DNA of 64,000 nucleotides from Paraburkholderia susongensis (GCF_900177725.1 NZ_FXAT01000019.1:1-64000); one strand, 5' to 3'; shown: positions 9,244-17,288, counted from the first letter of the stretch. The notes: a model not told the origin generated them from the letters alone. Numbers and translations are program-made.

Positions 9244-10350
9244 TCAGCGGATCGTGACAATGCGGCCGAGGTTTGGGCCGGGTGTGAAGTCGATTCCCGC
9301 GATCGTTGGAACGAAACGGTCGCGCATCAGGATCGTGGTCCGGATGTCGCCCTTGTCGGTTTCTTCGATCTGGACTTCCTGTTCCTTCTGCTTGATGGTG
9401 TCGCCACGGATGAGCAGCCGTGTGCCGTCGGTACCGGTAACCACACCAGTGATCTGTCCGGCCGCAAGTGCCAGGGCGAGATGCCAGTCAGACAGGTCGC
9501 GCAGTGGCCGGCGCGGTACGACCGCCTTCGAAGCGAACATGGTGGCGAACTGTGGCCAGAGCGTGGCGCTCTGCAGGCGTTCCAGTTCATGTTCGAGTTG
9601 CGGCGCATCGATCCGGGTGGACATGAACGCGTGTTCGCCGGCCGTCGAAGGAATGCGGTACGGATCTGCCGTCCAGTGTTCGGGCAGTTCCGGTGGCAAC
9701 TCGCCTTCTGTGATGCGGGCCAGACGTGCAGCCAGTGCGCTGTCGACACCGCCGGCGCGCCGTTTGACGCCGAAGAGGACGAGCTGTTTGAATGTCTGGT
9801 CGGGTGCGAGGAACACGGCGACGTGTGCGAAGTTGCGGGCAATCATGGTCGCGAACTCGCGATCCATGACGTAGTGCGGCACGATCAGCACGAGCACGCC
9901 ATCGAATGCGAGCCACGGGACCGTCTTCATGTAGAAGAGCTTTTCGAGGCGATCCGGCTGACGCTCGCCGGTCTGTGCCTTGTCCGATACGACGTCGCCG
10001 TATGGCGGGTTGAGGAACAGCAGACCCATGCTGCGCGCGGTGATGAACATGTCGTGGACGTCGGTGTGCGCCACGGTGTCCAGCACGTCCTTCGCATGCC
10101 ATGCGCGCTCGCGGTCGTATTCGACGCCGAATGCACGCAGCGTGTCGGGCGTGCTCGCATACATCGCGAGTGCGTCCTTCAGGTCGCGCAGCGCAGCGCC
10201 TTCGCCGCAGCACGGATCGAGTAGCCGCACGGGACGGTCGGGATCGGCCAGTGCAAGGGCGGGGATGATCCGGCCGAGCGTGACGGCGTCGGTCGGAAAA
10301 TAGCCATTCCTGATGAAATTTCTGGCGAGGCGGGGAAAGATCAGGGCCAT
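9244..10350 (-). CDS. N6-adenine DNA methyltransferase-like protein (DUF6094-like)
   Basis: 368 residues. The Rossmann fold of class I methyltransferases is clear: motif I LLDPCCGEG at 44-51 (AdoMet binding), an acidic loop after FGVEYD, and motif IV LFLNPPYGDV at 112-120, whose NPPY is typical of N6-adenine or N4-cytosine modification. The order I-then-IV without a separate specificity domain fits DUF6094-type plasmid proteins. These often sit beside an SNF2 helicase and DUF3275, as here. GGAG seven bases before ATG supports the start. No restriction partner is adjacent, so it may protect the element's own DNA or serve in maintenance. Confidence 0.8.
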   Translation of the reverse strand: MALIFPRLARNFIRNGYFPTDAVTLGRIIPALALADPDRPVRLLDPCCGEGAALRDLKDALAMYASTPDTLRAFGVEYDRERAWHAKDVLDTVAHTDVHDMFITARSMGLLFLNPPYGDVVSDKAQTGERQPDRLEKLFYMKTVPWLAFDGVLVLIVPHYVMDREFATMIARNFAHVAVFLAPDQTFKQLVLFGVKRRAGGVDSALAARLARITEGELPPELPEHWTADPYRIPSTAGEHAFMSTRIDAPQLEHELERLQSATLWPQFATMFASKAVVPRRPLRDLSDWHLALALAAGQITGVVTGTDGTRLLIRGDTIKQKEQEVQIEETDKGDIRTTILMRDRFVPTIAGIDFTPGPNLGRIVTIR

Positions 10351-10379
10351 GTGAAACTCCTTCGGTATGCAGACGGAAA

Positions 10380-10420
10380 GGCGTGTCGGTGGACTGAAGT
10401 TCCGGCACGCCCGCGATTGG
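10380..10420 (-). repeat. Leader palindrome 5
   Basis: GGCGTGTCGG and CCGGCACGCC arms (nine of ten pairs) around a twelve-base loop, 30 bases before the methyltransferase start. Confidence 0.6.
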
Positions 10421-10424
10421 GAAA

Positions 10425-10985
10425 TCAGGCCTTCAGCCAGGTCTGGGTGGAGGCCTGGAAGGCGTAGCCGAATGCGCGAAGCTGGTCGCGCTGCTGACGG
10501 AACACGCCGCGCTCAACAGTGGGATCGAGCTTCACGGGCTCGCTGGCCACGATGGCGTCGGACAATTCCGTCCCGAACAGGTCGGGCAGATACAGCTCAC
10601 CCGGGTCGCTACCAGCCTGAGCGGAGACAGGAGCGTCATCGGCGCGTGTAGTGGCCGCCGTGCCAGGTGCACGTTCCTCGTCGGCCGGGTCCGGTTCAGT
10701 GGAGGCGGGCGCCTGTCCGGTTTCGCTGAACGGTTCGTCGTTGTCGAGCTGCACATCGGCGAGCCTCGCGCGGATCTCGACGGTGACCTTGCCGTACCAC
10801 ATGTAGCTGTGTGGGTAGATCTTGTCGATCAGGAAGGTGCCCGTGTAGGCGCCGGGCTCGAACTGTTCGAGGACCTTGTCCTTGACCTTGAACTCGCCGA
10901 CGGACGTCGTGAGTTCGCCGACCTGGAACGGGCCGTTGCTACCCTTGATGGTGCGCACGTCGAGCGTGCCGGAAAGGGAAATCAT
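10425..10985 (-). CDS. DUF3275-family protein
   Basis: 186 residues from MISLSGTLDVRTIKG, where GGAGG precedes the ATG; the 14 codons of open frame before it run into the leader hairpin. The N-terminal half (GPFQVGELTTSVGEF, GAYTGTFLIDKIYPHSY, VTVEIRARLADV) matches the DUF3275 beta-rich domain of plasmid and ICE proteins. The central part, rich in Ala, Asp and Pro, looks disordered. The C-terminal tail (LYLPDLFGTEL ... FRQQRDQLRAFGYAFQ) looks like a second small conserved block. Its function is unknown. It lies directly upstream of the methyltransferase gene in the same direction. Confidence 0.75.
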   Translation of the reverse strand: MISLSGTLDVRTIKGSNGPFQVGELTTSVGEFKVKDKVLEQFEPGAYTGTFLIDKIYPHSYMWYGKVTVEIRARLADVQLDNDEPFSETGQAPASTEPDPADEERAPGTAATTRADDAPVSAQAGSDPGELYLPDLFGTELSDAIVASEPVKLDPTVERGVFRQQRDQLRAFGYAFQASTQTWLKA

Positions 10986-11004
10986 GATGCCTCCACGAGA
11001 TGAG

Positions 11005-11040
11005 GCGGGAGCGCCCCTGACGGGCATGGCGTCCCGCTGG
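11005..11040 (-). repeat. Leader palindrome 6
   Basis: GCGGGA and TCCCGC outer arms with inner GCC/GGC pairs, 20 bases before the DUF3275 start. Confidence 0.6.
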
Positions 11041-11102
11041 TTGGGAAAGATTGCTTGCGGATGAATTCCGTCTGCCCGCTATCGGGTGTCGATGGCGGGC
11101 AG

Positions 11103-11128
11103 GCAGCCGCGCAGACAGTGGCGCCGGA
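11103..11128. repeat. 26-bp intergenic repeat, copy 2
   Basis: GCAGCCGCGCAGACAGTGGC followed by GCCGGA. It is identical to copy 3 and is followed by the shared GGTGTCGCGTAACG block. Confidence 0.7.
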
Positions 11129-11283
11129 AGGCAACTGCGGTGTCGCGTAACGTGGACGGATCTGCATCGGGCAGATCAGCAGGAGCCGGTCATGCCAGAC
11201 GGGCGTCAGTCGTGCACGCGCCTGGAGTGACGCCTGGCATGGAAGCCAGGCGGAATGGAACAGTCGGGAACAATCGATACGAA

Positions 11284-11820
11284 TTACGCGGTGGGCTGCG
11301 TGGCAGATTCGTCTGCGCGCCGCTGCCGGATGATGTGACGGAAGAGACGCGGTGGAAACCGGAAGAGCTGGCCGTCACTTTCGACGATCCACGTACGGCG
11401 CTGCCGGCTGACCACGACGGCTTCGCTGATCGATAGTCCGCTGAGCGTCAGGACGTCGCCAGGCGCGAGAGCGCGTGAGCGCGCAGCGTGCCAGGCGCGG
11501 ACCTGTTCGCGCCATCCGGGGGAGACGGGCGGAACCATGTCGAGATAGGCCAGGGGACACGAGTAATAGAACGGTTCCATTTCCTCGCACATATCCTTGT
11601 ATCCCCAGCCGGTGCAGCCCTTGTCCCACGCGAGCAGATTGCAGCCGATGTAGCGGAACGGCGCCTCATCGGGCCGCACGATTTCCCATACGGTCCAGAG
11701 CACGTTGCCACTGGTGCAGTGGCGCAGACACTGGCGTGTCGTGCCGTTGTGTTCTTCGTAGCGGGTCAGACGTTCGATCAGTTGCGAGCGGGTCTGCCCA
11801 TGAGCAAATAGCCATCCCAT
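11284..11820 (-). CDS. DUF6927-like protein
   Basis: 178 residues from MGWLFAHGQTRSQL, with GAGG upstream; the four extra codons in the open frame are not needed. The blocks MGWLFxHGxTRxxL, VLWTVWEIV, CNLLAWDKGCTGWGYKDM and PFYYSCPLAYLDMVP match my memory of the DUF6927 family on ICEs and plasmids. Cysteines are scattered (C38, C42 region and C-x-GWGYKDMC), possibly binding metal. The C-terminal third looks like a small beta domain (GDVLTLSGLSISEAVVV). Function unknown. Confidence 0.65.
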   Translation of the reverse strand: MGWLFAHGQTRSQLIERLTRYEEHNGTTRQCLRHCTSGNVLWTVWEIVRPDEAPFRYIGCNLLAWDKGCTGWGYKDMCEEMEPFYYSCPLAYLDMVPPVSPGWREQVRAWHAARSRALAPGDVLTLSGLSISEAVVVSRQRRTWIVESDGQLFRFPPRLFRHIIRQRRADESATQPTA

Positions 11821-11850
11821 GATGCACCTCATGAAGTGAAGCGGCGCATC

Positions 11851-11880
11851 ATCCCCGGGGCGGGTACGACGCCCGCGGGG
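11851..11880 (-). repeat. Leader palindrome 7
   Basis: GCGGG and CCCGC arms within a run of CCCCGGGG/CCCGCGGGG, 31 bases before the DUF6927-like start. Confidence 0.55.
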
Positions 11881-11937
11881 AACGCACCATTGAGCCGGTG
11901 CAGTTGAAGGAGAGGTGAGGCAGCGGCAGGGCCGCGG

Positions 11938-12480
11938 TCACACCCGTTGTTGCGAGCGGAGGTCGCGACCGATGACGGTGCGCACTGAGCTGATGATGAA
12001 AACTGTCCAGTCGGCGAAGTACCGGTCATCGAACACGATCGCGCCCGAGCTCAGCCCGGACTGGACTGGCAGCGTGATCCGGCCCGTGGGGACGTGGCCG
12101 TCGGGTCCCGCGACAATCTCCATGTCCGGGAAGAACAGGCGGCCTTCGAATGGATCGAGAAACTCAAGCTTTATTTCGCGTGCCTCGATCGTATGGCAGT
12201 AACGCAGACGGCCGATCAGTGGACCGTCAAATCCAGATCCGGGCGATGCAGTGAGCGGCGCGTCGCGTCCGTTGAAGAGTCCGAGGTAAAGACCGTCGGG
12301 AAGATTGACGTTCCGGTCGGTATAGCGCGGCAGCGATCGTCCGTCGCGGCACTCGAAGAGCGGCTGCGGTGAATCGCTGTCCTCATCCTGCCAGTTCGCC
12401 GCGTGGCCCAGTGTGCTGGGTCTGCGGAGAACATTTTGCGTGTCGCGCGGTCGGGCAACGAGGAGTGCACAGGTTGACAT
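11938..12480 (-). CDS. Hypothetical plasmid protein, 180 residues
   Basis: It starts at MSTCALLVARPRDTQNVL with GGAG before the ATG. The 34 codons of open frame upstream cross the leader hairpin and are dropped. The protein is soluble with many beta-type segments: LPDGLYLGLFNGRD, GPLIGRLRYCHT, IKLEFLDPFEGRLFFPDME, GRITLPVQSG and YFADWTVFIISSV. It has no family signature that I know. It lies between the DUF6927-like and ArdB-like genes, all in one direction with similar leaders. Confidence 0.6.
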   Translation of the reverse strand: MSTCALLVARPRDTQNVLRRPSTLGHAANWQDEDSDSPQPLFECRDGRSLPRYTDRNVNLPDGLYLGLFNGRDAPLTASPGSGFDGPLIGRLRYCHTIEAREIKLEFLDPFEGRLFFPDMEIVAGPDGHVPTGRITLPVQSGLSSGAIVFDDRYFADWTVFIISSVRTVIGRDLRSQQRV

Positions 12481-12510
12481 GGTTGTCTCCGGGAAGAGTA
12501 CGGAGACGCG

Positions 12511-12537
12511 CCCCTGCGGGCTGCGTTCCGCAAGGGG
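12511..12537 (-). repeat. Leader palindrome 8
   Basis: CCCCTGCGG and CCGCAAGGGG arms with one bulge, 31 bases before the start at 12480. Confidence 0.65.
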
Positions 12538-12554
12538 GAAGGAATGGTGAGTCG

Positions 12555-12974
12555 TCAGTCGATGGCGGCGAAGATCTCGCAAGCCTCGGGGTGGGACGGC
12601 ACGAAGTCAAGCAGCCGGTGATAGAGATCGGTGAATGTCTCGTCTTCGGTTGACCACGCCATGGCGTTCAGCGCGAAGAGCGTCGCGACAATACCGGCCG
12701 CGTCGCAACTCATCTCGCCAGCATAGCCGTTGCCGTTGCAACTGATAGTCAGCGGACCATCCATGCGTGGCGCCATGTAGAACGTGCCGTTGGACAGCTC
12801 GATGTAGTCCCAGAATCCACCGCGGTAGGTGTCGCAAAGCGACTCCATCGCTACGTACACGGCAATCTCACCGCGGATCATGTGCCTGCCGAAATAGCGC
12901 GGCAGTATTTCCATGCGGCGTTCCTCGGGCACGAGGGTAGCCACGATGGCGTGTGTTTCAGTGGTTGAATTCAT
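12555..12974 (-). CDS. ArdB/KlcA-like antirestriction protein
   Basis: 139 residues starting at 12974, with GGAGG before the ATG; the open frame extends much further but through leader DNA. The string ILPRYFGRHMIRGEI, then VAMESLCDTYRGGFWDY and ELSNGTFYMAPRMDG, is the ArdB/KlcA fold signature. A conserved C-terminal segment, FALNAMAWSTEDETFTDLYHRL, completes the usual length. Members relieve type I restriction when a plasmid enters a new host, without mimicking DNA by charge as ArdA does. Its presence beside a methyltransferase suggests the island helps the element survive host restriction. Confidence 0.85.
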   Translation of the reverse strand: MNSTTETHAIVATLVPEERRMEILPRYFGRHMIRGEIAVYVAMESLCDTYRGGFWDYIELSNGTFYMAPRMDGPLTISCNGNGYAGEMSCDAAGIVATLFALNAMAWSTEDETFTDLYHRLLDFVPSHPEACEIFAAID

Positions 12975-13011
12975 GACATCCTCCAGGAAAGGGCGGAGGA
13001 CGACTGCCCCG

Positions 13012-13032
13012 GCGGGGAAGCGCATTCCCCGC
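13012..13032 (-). repeat. Leader palindrome 9
   Basis: A perfect seven-base stem GCGGGGA/TCCCCGC with loop AGCGCAT, 38 bases before the ArdB-like start. It is the cleanest copy of the family. Confidence 0.7.
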
Positions 13033-13208
13033 GTGGGTTGAACAAAGCGAACGCCATCAGTGACGCGGATGCCGGTCCGTGACTGACGGGCAGGAGAGTT
13101 GGGTGCGGCGGGCAGTAGAAACTGCCTCGTGAAAAGAGGCAGCCGGGCCCTTCGGGCGCGCGAACGCCAGGCGGGGAAGACAATCCGGACCTGGCGGGTT
13201 TGCCGGGT

Positions 13209-13234
13209 GCAGCCGCGCAGACAGTGGCGCCGGA
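13209..13234. repeat. 26-bp intergenic repeat, copy 3
   Basis: Identical to copy 2 at all 26 positions. It lies in the 530-base non-coding stretch between the DUF3577 stop and the ArdB-like leader. Confidence 0.7.
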
Positions 13235-13460
13235 CAGGACTGCAAAACGTGCCGCCTCTCGTGACGACGGACGAGCCTGCAACTGGCAGGCCGGCAGTGA
13301 AACGGTTATTCGTCATTGACCTGGACGGTGAATCACGGATAACGCCTGGCAGGCAGTGGGCTGCCAGGCATCTGTCTGGACCGGTGCGAGCCGTCCAGCA
13401 CAAACGGCACGGCGTGAAGGGGCCGCCGTGGGCCCAGGCAATAAGCCACGGGCCTGTACC

Positions 13461-13501
13461 GGCTTTCCGGAGCGTCTTGTGGTGTGTGGCTCCGGAAAGC
13501 C
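13461..13501. repeat. 13-bp perfect inverted repeat in a non-coding gap
   Basis: GGCTTTCCGGAGC and GCTCCGGAAAGCC pair fully around a 15-base loop. There is no T-run on either side, so a rho-independent terminator is not obvious. It lies about 60 bases past the DUF3577 stop, with a shorter GCCTGGCAG/CTGCCAGGC hairpin further on (about 13345-13373). The remaining gap (about 13040-13560) has no credible gene. Confidence 0.65.
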
Positions 13502-13564
13502 GGCAGACCGGCCCGGCGTGGACAGAATTCCCCCGCGTGAGCGGGGGACGTCAGGTATTGCGGC

Positions 13565-14239
13565 TTACCGGTTGCCGGCAGCAGTCTGACGGACGTGACC
13601 ACCACCCTGACGGCGAAGCGGTGGATAGCGGTTGTTGCGCGGCGCGGCGCGTCCGGATGGGGTGTCGGCTGCCGGTGCGTTCTCGCCGGACTCTTCGCCG
13701 TCGCGACCGTCGACCGGTTCTCCGGCCGCAGGCGTGTCGTGGTCGTCACGATATTCTGTCGACGGCTCATGCTCGTCGATAACTTCCTGGGACCTATCGG
13801 CGCTGACGTCAGTGTCGTCGCCTTCGTCGCGATAGACTTCCTGGCCGTCGACCTTGATCCAGAAGAGCTTGAGGAGACGGCCCTTGAGGACGGCGCCCGT
13901 TTCGCCAGCGCGGTTGCCGGTGCGTTCGAATGTACGGATATAGTGGTCGCCGGACCGGAAGGCGACGAGCACCTTCACGTCCGGATCGTTGGCGTCGTTC
14001 ATGACGGAGTGGACTGCCTCCTTCGCTTTTTCGCCGGAGACGATCAGATCGAGCGGCAGGTAGACGATGCCGTTTTCGACATTCGGGTCGCCGTGAAACG
14101 CGGAGATTGCGCATGCGAGAAAGGGTTTGGCTTTACTGCGGCCATTGCCACGGGCGGTGACATCGCGGACGCGGGACAGATACCCGAGGCCGCGCAGATG
14201 AAGATCGAAATACTTGCGGGATTCGACAGGCTGGTTCAT
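13565..14239 (-). CDS. DUF3577 (STY4534-type) ICE protein
   Basis: 224 residues from MNQPVESRKYFDLHLRGLGYLSRVR, with GGAG before the ATG. The N-terminal 130 residues (LHLRGLGYLSRVRDV, KAKPFLACAISAFHG, YLPLDLIVSGEKA, KVLVAFRSGDHYIRTFER) match DUF3577, which is annotated on integrative elements as STY4534-family replication protein. The domain looks beta-rich, with possible ssDNA-binding character. The last 80 residues are acidic then basic (ending PPLRRQGGGHVRQ) and probably disordered, as in SSB tails. It is the first gene of the leftward island, so it may be under the island's main promoter. Confidence 0.75.
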   Translation of the reverse strand: MNQPVESRKYFDLHLRGLGYLSRVRDVTARGNGRSKAKPFLACAISAFHGDPNVENGIVYLPLDLIVSGEKAKEAVHSVMNDANDPDVKVLVAFRSGDHYIRTFERTGNRAGETGAVLKGRLLKLFWIKVDGQEVYRDEGDDTDVSADRSQEVIDEHEPSTEYRDDHDTPAAGEPVDGRDGEESGENAPAADTPSGRAAPRNNRYPPLRRQGGGHVRQTAAGNR

Positions 14240-14276
14240 GACGATTCTCCAGAACGAAAAAGGGGAATCGCCAGTA

Positions 14277-14309
14277 CCCGTGCCGGGGAATGACAATTCC
14301 CCAGACGGG
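14277..14309 (-). repeat. Leader palindrome 10
   Basis: A seven-base perfect stem GGGGAAT/ATTCCCC with loop GACA, extended by outer CCCGT/ACGGG arms, 38 bases before the DUF3577 start. It is the upstream-most copy. Confidence 0.7.
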
Positions 14310-15022
14310 TCAGCAAGGAAGCTTCTGGTCAGACGACCTGCGGTGGTCCAGACGATGGGACGAAGCGTAACCGCAAAAGGTGTCGCACGGGCGACGGTAC
14401 TGCAAAGGATGCTGGATGGGCTCCAGCGGGCGACTTCAGTCCGGAATCATAGGCGGCAATATAGAAAAATCAAGGTTGCTGTCTGAATGAATGATTTGCA
14501 GGACGAGTCAATATCACTAAGCTGAATCCCGGCGTCTCAATGTCTCACGAGGCATCACGTGGATGATCAGTCTGGGTATGCTGCGTGATCCGCCACGTCG
14601 ACTCTCCTGCGTCGGTACTAAACCGGCCAGGAACTGCCGCTCGTCCACTCCGAAACCTGCCGAATAGTCAATGCGAGCAGATCGGCCATAGCCGTCAGCG
14701 GGGAGGACTGGGTTCTATGTCGGCGATGTGGCGGCGGATTGCCGACGTTGGCGGGGTCGAGCGGCGGCACACCAGCTTCCTGGATCAGCGAACTAACACT
14801 CTCGACCCGTTGCGGACAGTCACGATCCCTTTAATCAAACGTTCGGGAGCGCGAAACCGGCCGTCTTCCTTGTAGTGTCGGTGGCAGCTACACTGCGCCG
14901 GCGATGAGGAAGCGCCAGGTAGCAAGCTTCCAGCGAGGCATCTATGAGGAGCCTGCAAGTCAACTTCTCGCGCGCATGAGATTGCGATGCGGTGGCAATC
15001 CCACCTCCGTCGAATAGCGACG
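14310..15022. other. Non-coding gap between backbone island and cargo operon
   Basis: No coding region is supported. The first 100 bases hold a degenerate relative of the 26-bp repeat (AAGGTGTCGCACGGGCGACG at 14378). This is the likely position of the promoter of the leftward island, but I cannot point to convincing -35 and -10 boxes. Confidence 0.5.
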
Positions 15023-15817
15023 CTACCGGGCAGGCGCGAGATTCGAACTTGCTATCGCCCGCGCAGTCTCGACGACCTGAGGTCCAAGTTCCGCGATTGC
15101 AGTGGCCAGCGTCCAGCGTGTAGAAGGAGCCGAAATGTTCACTGCGCCGATCGGCTTCCCGTTGGGTGCGAGAATAGCCGCACTGATGTTGATGTCGCCG
15201 TTGTAGTACTCGCCATTGGCCCACGCGAAGCCGCGCTCGCGGGCTTCAACGAGGAGGCTTTTGAGTCGCCCGAGATCCGTTATCGTTTCCGACGTGTAGG
15301 CCACCCGGTCGCACGCCGCGAGCAGCGCAAAGGCGGCCTCGTCGGGCAGGCAGGCGAGAATCGAGCGTCCGGTCGCCGTGCAATAGACCGGCAAGCGCAT
15401 GCCAATCGGCATGTTCACGAACATCTCGCGATGTGTCGGGAAACGAGCGATATAGACGACATCGTGACCGTCTAATTCGGCGACAATGCAGGTCTCCTGG
15501 CAGGCGCGATTGAGCGCATGAACATAGGGGTTCGCGGTCTTGATGAGCTGGTTGGTCTGCAAATAGCGCAGCCCGATTTCAAGCGAACTCGGCGCGAGGG
15601 AATACACTTTGGTGGCTTCGTTCTTGTGCAGATAACCGAGCGCCACGAGTGTAAAGGCGAAGCGTTGCGCGGCGCTTTTGGTCATTCCGGCGGCCACCGC
15701 CAGATCGCCGAGTTTCATCGCCGGGCGGTCCGCTGTGAATGCGGTCAGCAATTGCAAGCCGCGCGCGAGGGAGTTGATGTAGAGGCGAGATTCCTCGTTG
15801 TGCGCCATATCGTTCAT
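15023..15817 (-). CDS. IclR-family transcriptional regulator
   Basis: 264 residues. The N-terminal winged helix is plain: SLARGLQLLTAF, MKLGDLAVAAGMTKSAAQRF and LVALGYLHKNE. It is followed by the effector domain with the IclR signature CTATGRSILACLPDEAA (around 155-170) and the closing ISAAILAPNGKPIGAVNISAP. IclR members sense small organic acids or aromatic and amino compounds and usually control nearby catabolic genes. It is the last gene of a five-gene leftward set whose other members are a ureohydrolase and an ABC transporter, so it likely senses the substrate of that pathway. The start at 15817 lies 29 bases after the ATPase stop; an in-frame ATG three codons on is an alternative. Confidence 0.85.
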   Translation of the reverse strand: MNDMAHNEESRLYINSLARGLQLLTAFTADRPAMKLGDLAVAAGMTKSAAQRFAFTLVALGYLHKNEATKVYSLAPSSLEIGLRYLQTNQLIKTANPYVHALNRACQETCIVAELDGHDVVYIARFPTHREMFVNMPIGMRLPVYCTATGRSILACLPDEAAFALLAACDRVAYTSETITDLGRLKSLLVEARERGFAWANGEYYNGDINISAAILAPNGKPIGAVNISAPSTRWTLATAIAELGPQVVETARAIASSNLAPAR

Positions 15818-15846
15818 TTGAGCCCCAAGTCCTGGTCCTGCGATCC

Positions 15847-16581
15847 TCAGGCAACGATCTGGCCGAGGAATTCGCGTGCGCGTGTCGACTGCGGAGCACT
15901 GAAGAAACGTGACGGTTCGCAGATCTCGACAATTTTGCCATGATCCATGAACACAACACGATCGCCCACTTCGCGCGCGAAACCCATTTCGTGCGTGACG
16001 CAGATCATCGTCATTCCGTCGCGAGCAAGTTGGACCATTGTGTCGAGCACTTCCTTCACCATTTCCGGATCGAGTGCGGAGGTGGGTTCGTCGAACAGCA
16101 TGATTTTGGGCTGCATGCACAGGCTGCGCGCGATCGCAACGCGCTGCTTCTGGCCGCCCGACAATTGCCCCAGATGTTTGCTGGCATGCTGCGCGATTTT
16201 TACGCGTTCGAGGTAATGCATCGCGAGCGTATTCGCCTCGTTTTCCGGGAGCTTGCGTACCAGTCTCAGCGAAACCGTGCAGTTCTCCAGCGCAGTGAGG
16301 TGCGGAAACAGGTTGAAGTGCTGAAACACCATTCCAACGTCCGCACGAACTTTGCGCACATTCGTGGGATCGTCGTCGAGCGTGACGCCGCGCACGACGA
16401 TATTGCCCTTCTGGTGTTCCTCCAGCCGGTTTAGCAGGCGGATCGTCGTGGATTTTCCGGATCCGGACGGACCGCAAAGGATGAGCTTTTCCCCGGGTTG
16501 CACATCGAGGTTGATATCGTCGAGAACCTGAAACGCGTCGTACCACTTGGAGACGGAACGCATCGATATGATCGGTTCCAT
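15847..16581 (-). CDS. Polar amino acid ABC transporter ATPase (GlnQ/HisP-like)
   Basis: 244 residues, usual for this family. Walker A is GPSGSGKST, the Q-loop is MVFQHFNLFPHLTALEN, the signature motif is LSGGQKQR, and Walker B is MLFDEPTSALDP followed by the switch His in VTHEMGF. It is the energising subunit of a polar-amino-acid importer. AAAGGAG precedes the start. It is placed between the permease (14-base gap) and the IclR gene. With the ureohydrolase upstream, the substrate is probably arginine-like or another guanidino compound, but this rests on context only. Confidence 0.92.
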   Translation of the reverse strand: MEPIISMRSVSKWYDAFQVLDDINLDVQPGEKLILCGPSGSGKSTTIRLLNRLEEHQKGNIVVRGVTLDDDPTNVRKVRADVGMVFQHFNLFPHLTALENCTVSLRLVRKLPENEANTLAMHYLERVKIAQHASKHLGQLSGGQKQRVAIARSLCMQPKIMLFDEPTSALDPEMVKEVLDTMVQLARDGMTMICVTHEMGFAREVGDRVVFMDHGKIVEICEPSRFFSAPQSTRAREFLGQIVA

Positions 16582-16595
16582 GCGCGATGCTCCTT

Positions 16596-17288
16596 TCAAA
16601 TTTTGGCGACGGGATTGTGTTCGGCCGTGCCGTCCCAGTAGCCGGGTATCGTGAGTGTTTTCTCGGCGCGTCTGAAGAAGAAAGAGAGCACACTGCACAA
16701 TACGAAATAGATAGCGCCGACGAGCGAATAGACGAGCAGCGCCTGGAACGTTGCGCCGGCAAGCATCTGACCCGCGCGCATGAGTTCGTACACGCTCAGC
16801 ACCGCGACAAGTGACGTATCCTTCACGAGCACAAGAGCATAGTTGCCGAGCGCGGGGAAAATGGTGCGTAACGCCTGCGGCATGACGATCACGCGCATGC
16901 GCTGAGCCGCGGTCATGCCGAGCGCGCGCGATGCTTCGAACTGCCCGTTGTCGACCGATTGAATGCCACCACGGAACAGCTCTGCCAGATATGCGCCGAA
17001 GTTCAACACCAAGCCCAACACGCCCGCGGCAAAACCCGGCATCACCAGGCCGAGTTCGGGAAGGCCGTAGTAGATGAAGAACAACTGCACGAGAAGCGGA
17101 GTGCCCCGAATGACATCGATGTAAACCTTCGCAGCTGAACGGAGCGCAGGCCGGGACGATATCCGGCACAAACACACCACGATTCCCAACGCAACTGAAA
17201 GCAGCGACGATGCGGCGAACAGCGCGACTGTCCACCACGCGCCCTGCAACAAGGGCGTCAGATACGTCATGAGCGTGTCGATAGTCAT
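16596..17288 (-). CDS. Polar amino acid ABC transporter permease (HisM/GlnP-like)
   Basis: 230 residues with about five membrane helices. The EAA loop is present as QFEASRALGMTAAQRMRVIVMPQALR, the site that docks on the ATPase. The N-terminal region LLQGAWWTVALFAASSLLSV and VIRGTPLLVQLFFIYYGLP are typical of the His/Glu/Gln/Arg permease family. Only one permease gene is present, so the channel would be a homodimer. It lies between binding protein and ATPase genes in an apparent operon. Confidence 0.92.
   Translation of the reverse strand: MTIDTLMTYLTPLLQGAWWTVALFAASSLLSVALGIVVCLCRISSRPALRSAAKVYIDVIRGTPLLVQLFFIYYGLPELGLVMPGFAAGVLGLVLNFGAYLAELFRGGIQSVDNGQFEASRALGMTAAQRMRVIVMPQALRTIFPALGNYALVLVKDTSLVAVLSVYELMRAGQMLAGATFQALLVYSLVGAIYFVLCSVLSFFFRRAEKTLTIPGYWDGTAEHNPVAKI

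Noticed and set aside
8749-10224. 491-codon + strand frame across the methyltransferase gene
   Set aside because: It spans two real minus-strand genes and their leader; same artefact as above.
12975-13403. N-terminal extension of the ArdB-like frame
   Set aside because: It crosses a leader palindrome and the 26-bp repeat; GGAGG marks the start at 12974.
7536-14309. The leader palindromes as a CRISPR array
   Set aside because: The arms differ between copies, spacing is gene-length, and no cas gene is present.
15818-16762. N-terminal extension of the IclR frame by 315 codons
   Set aside because: It overlaps the ABC ATPase gene entirely; the regulator has a complete fold from 15817.
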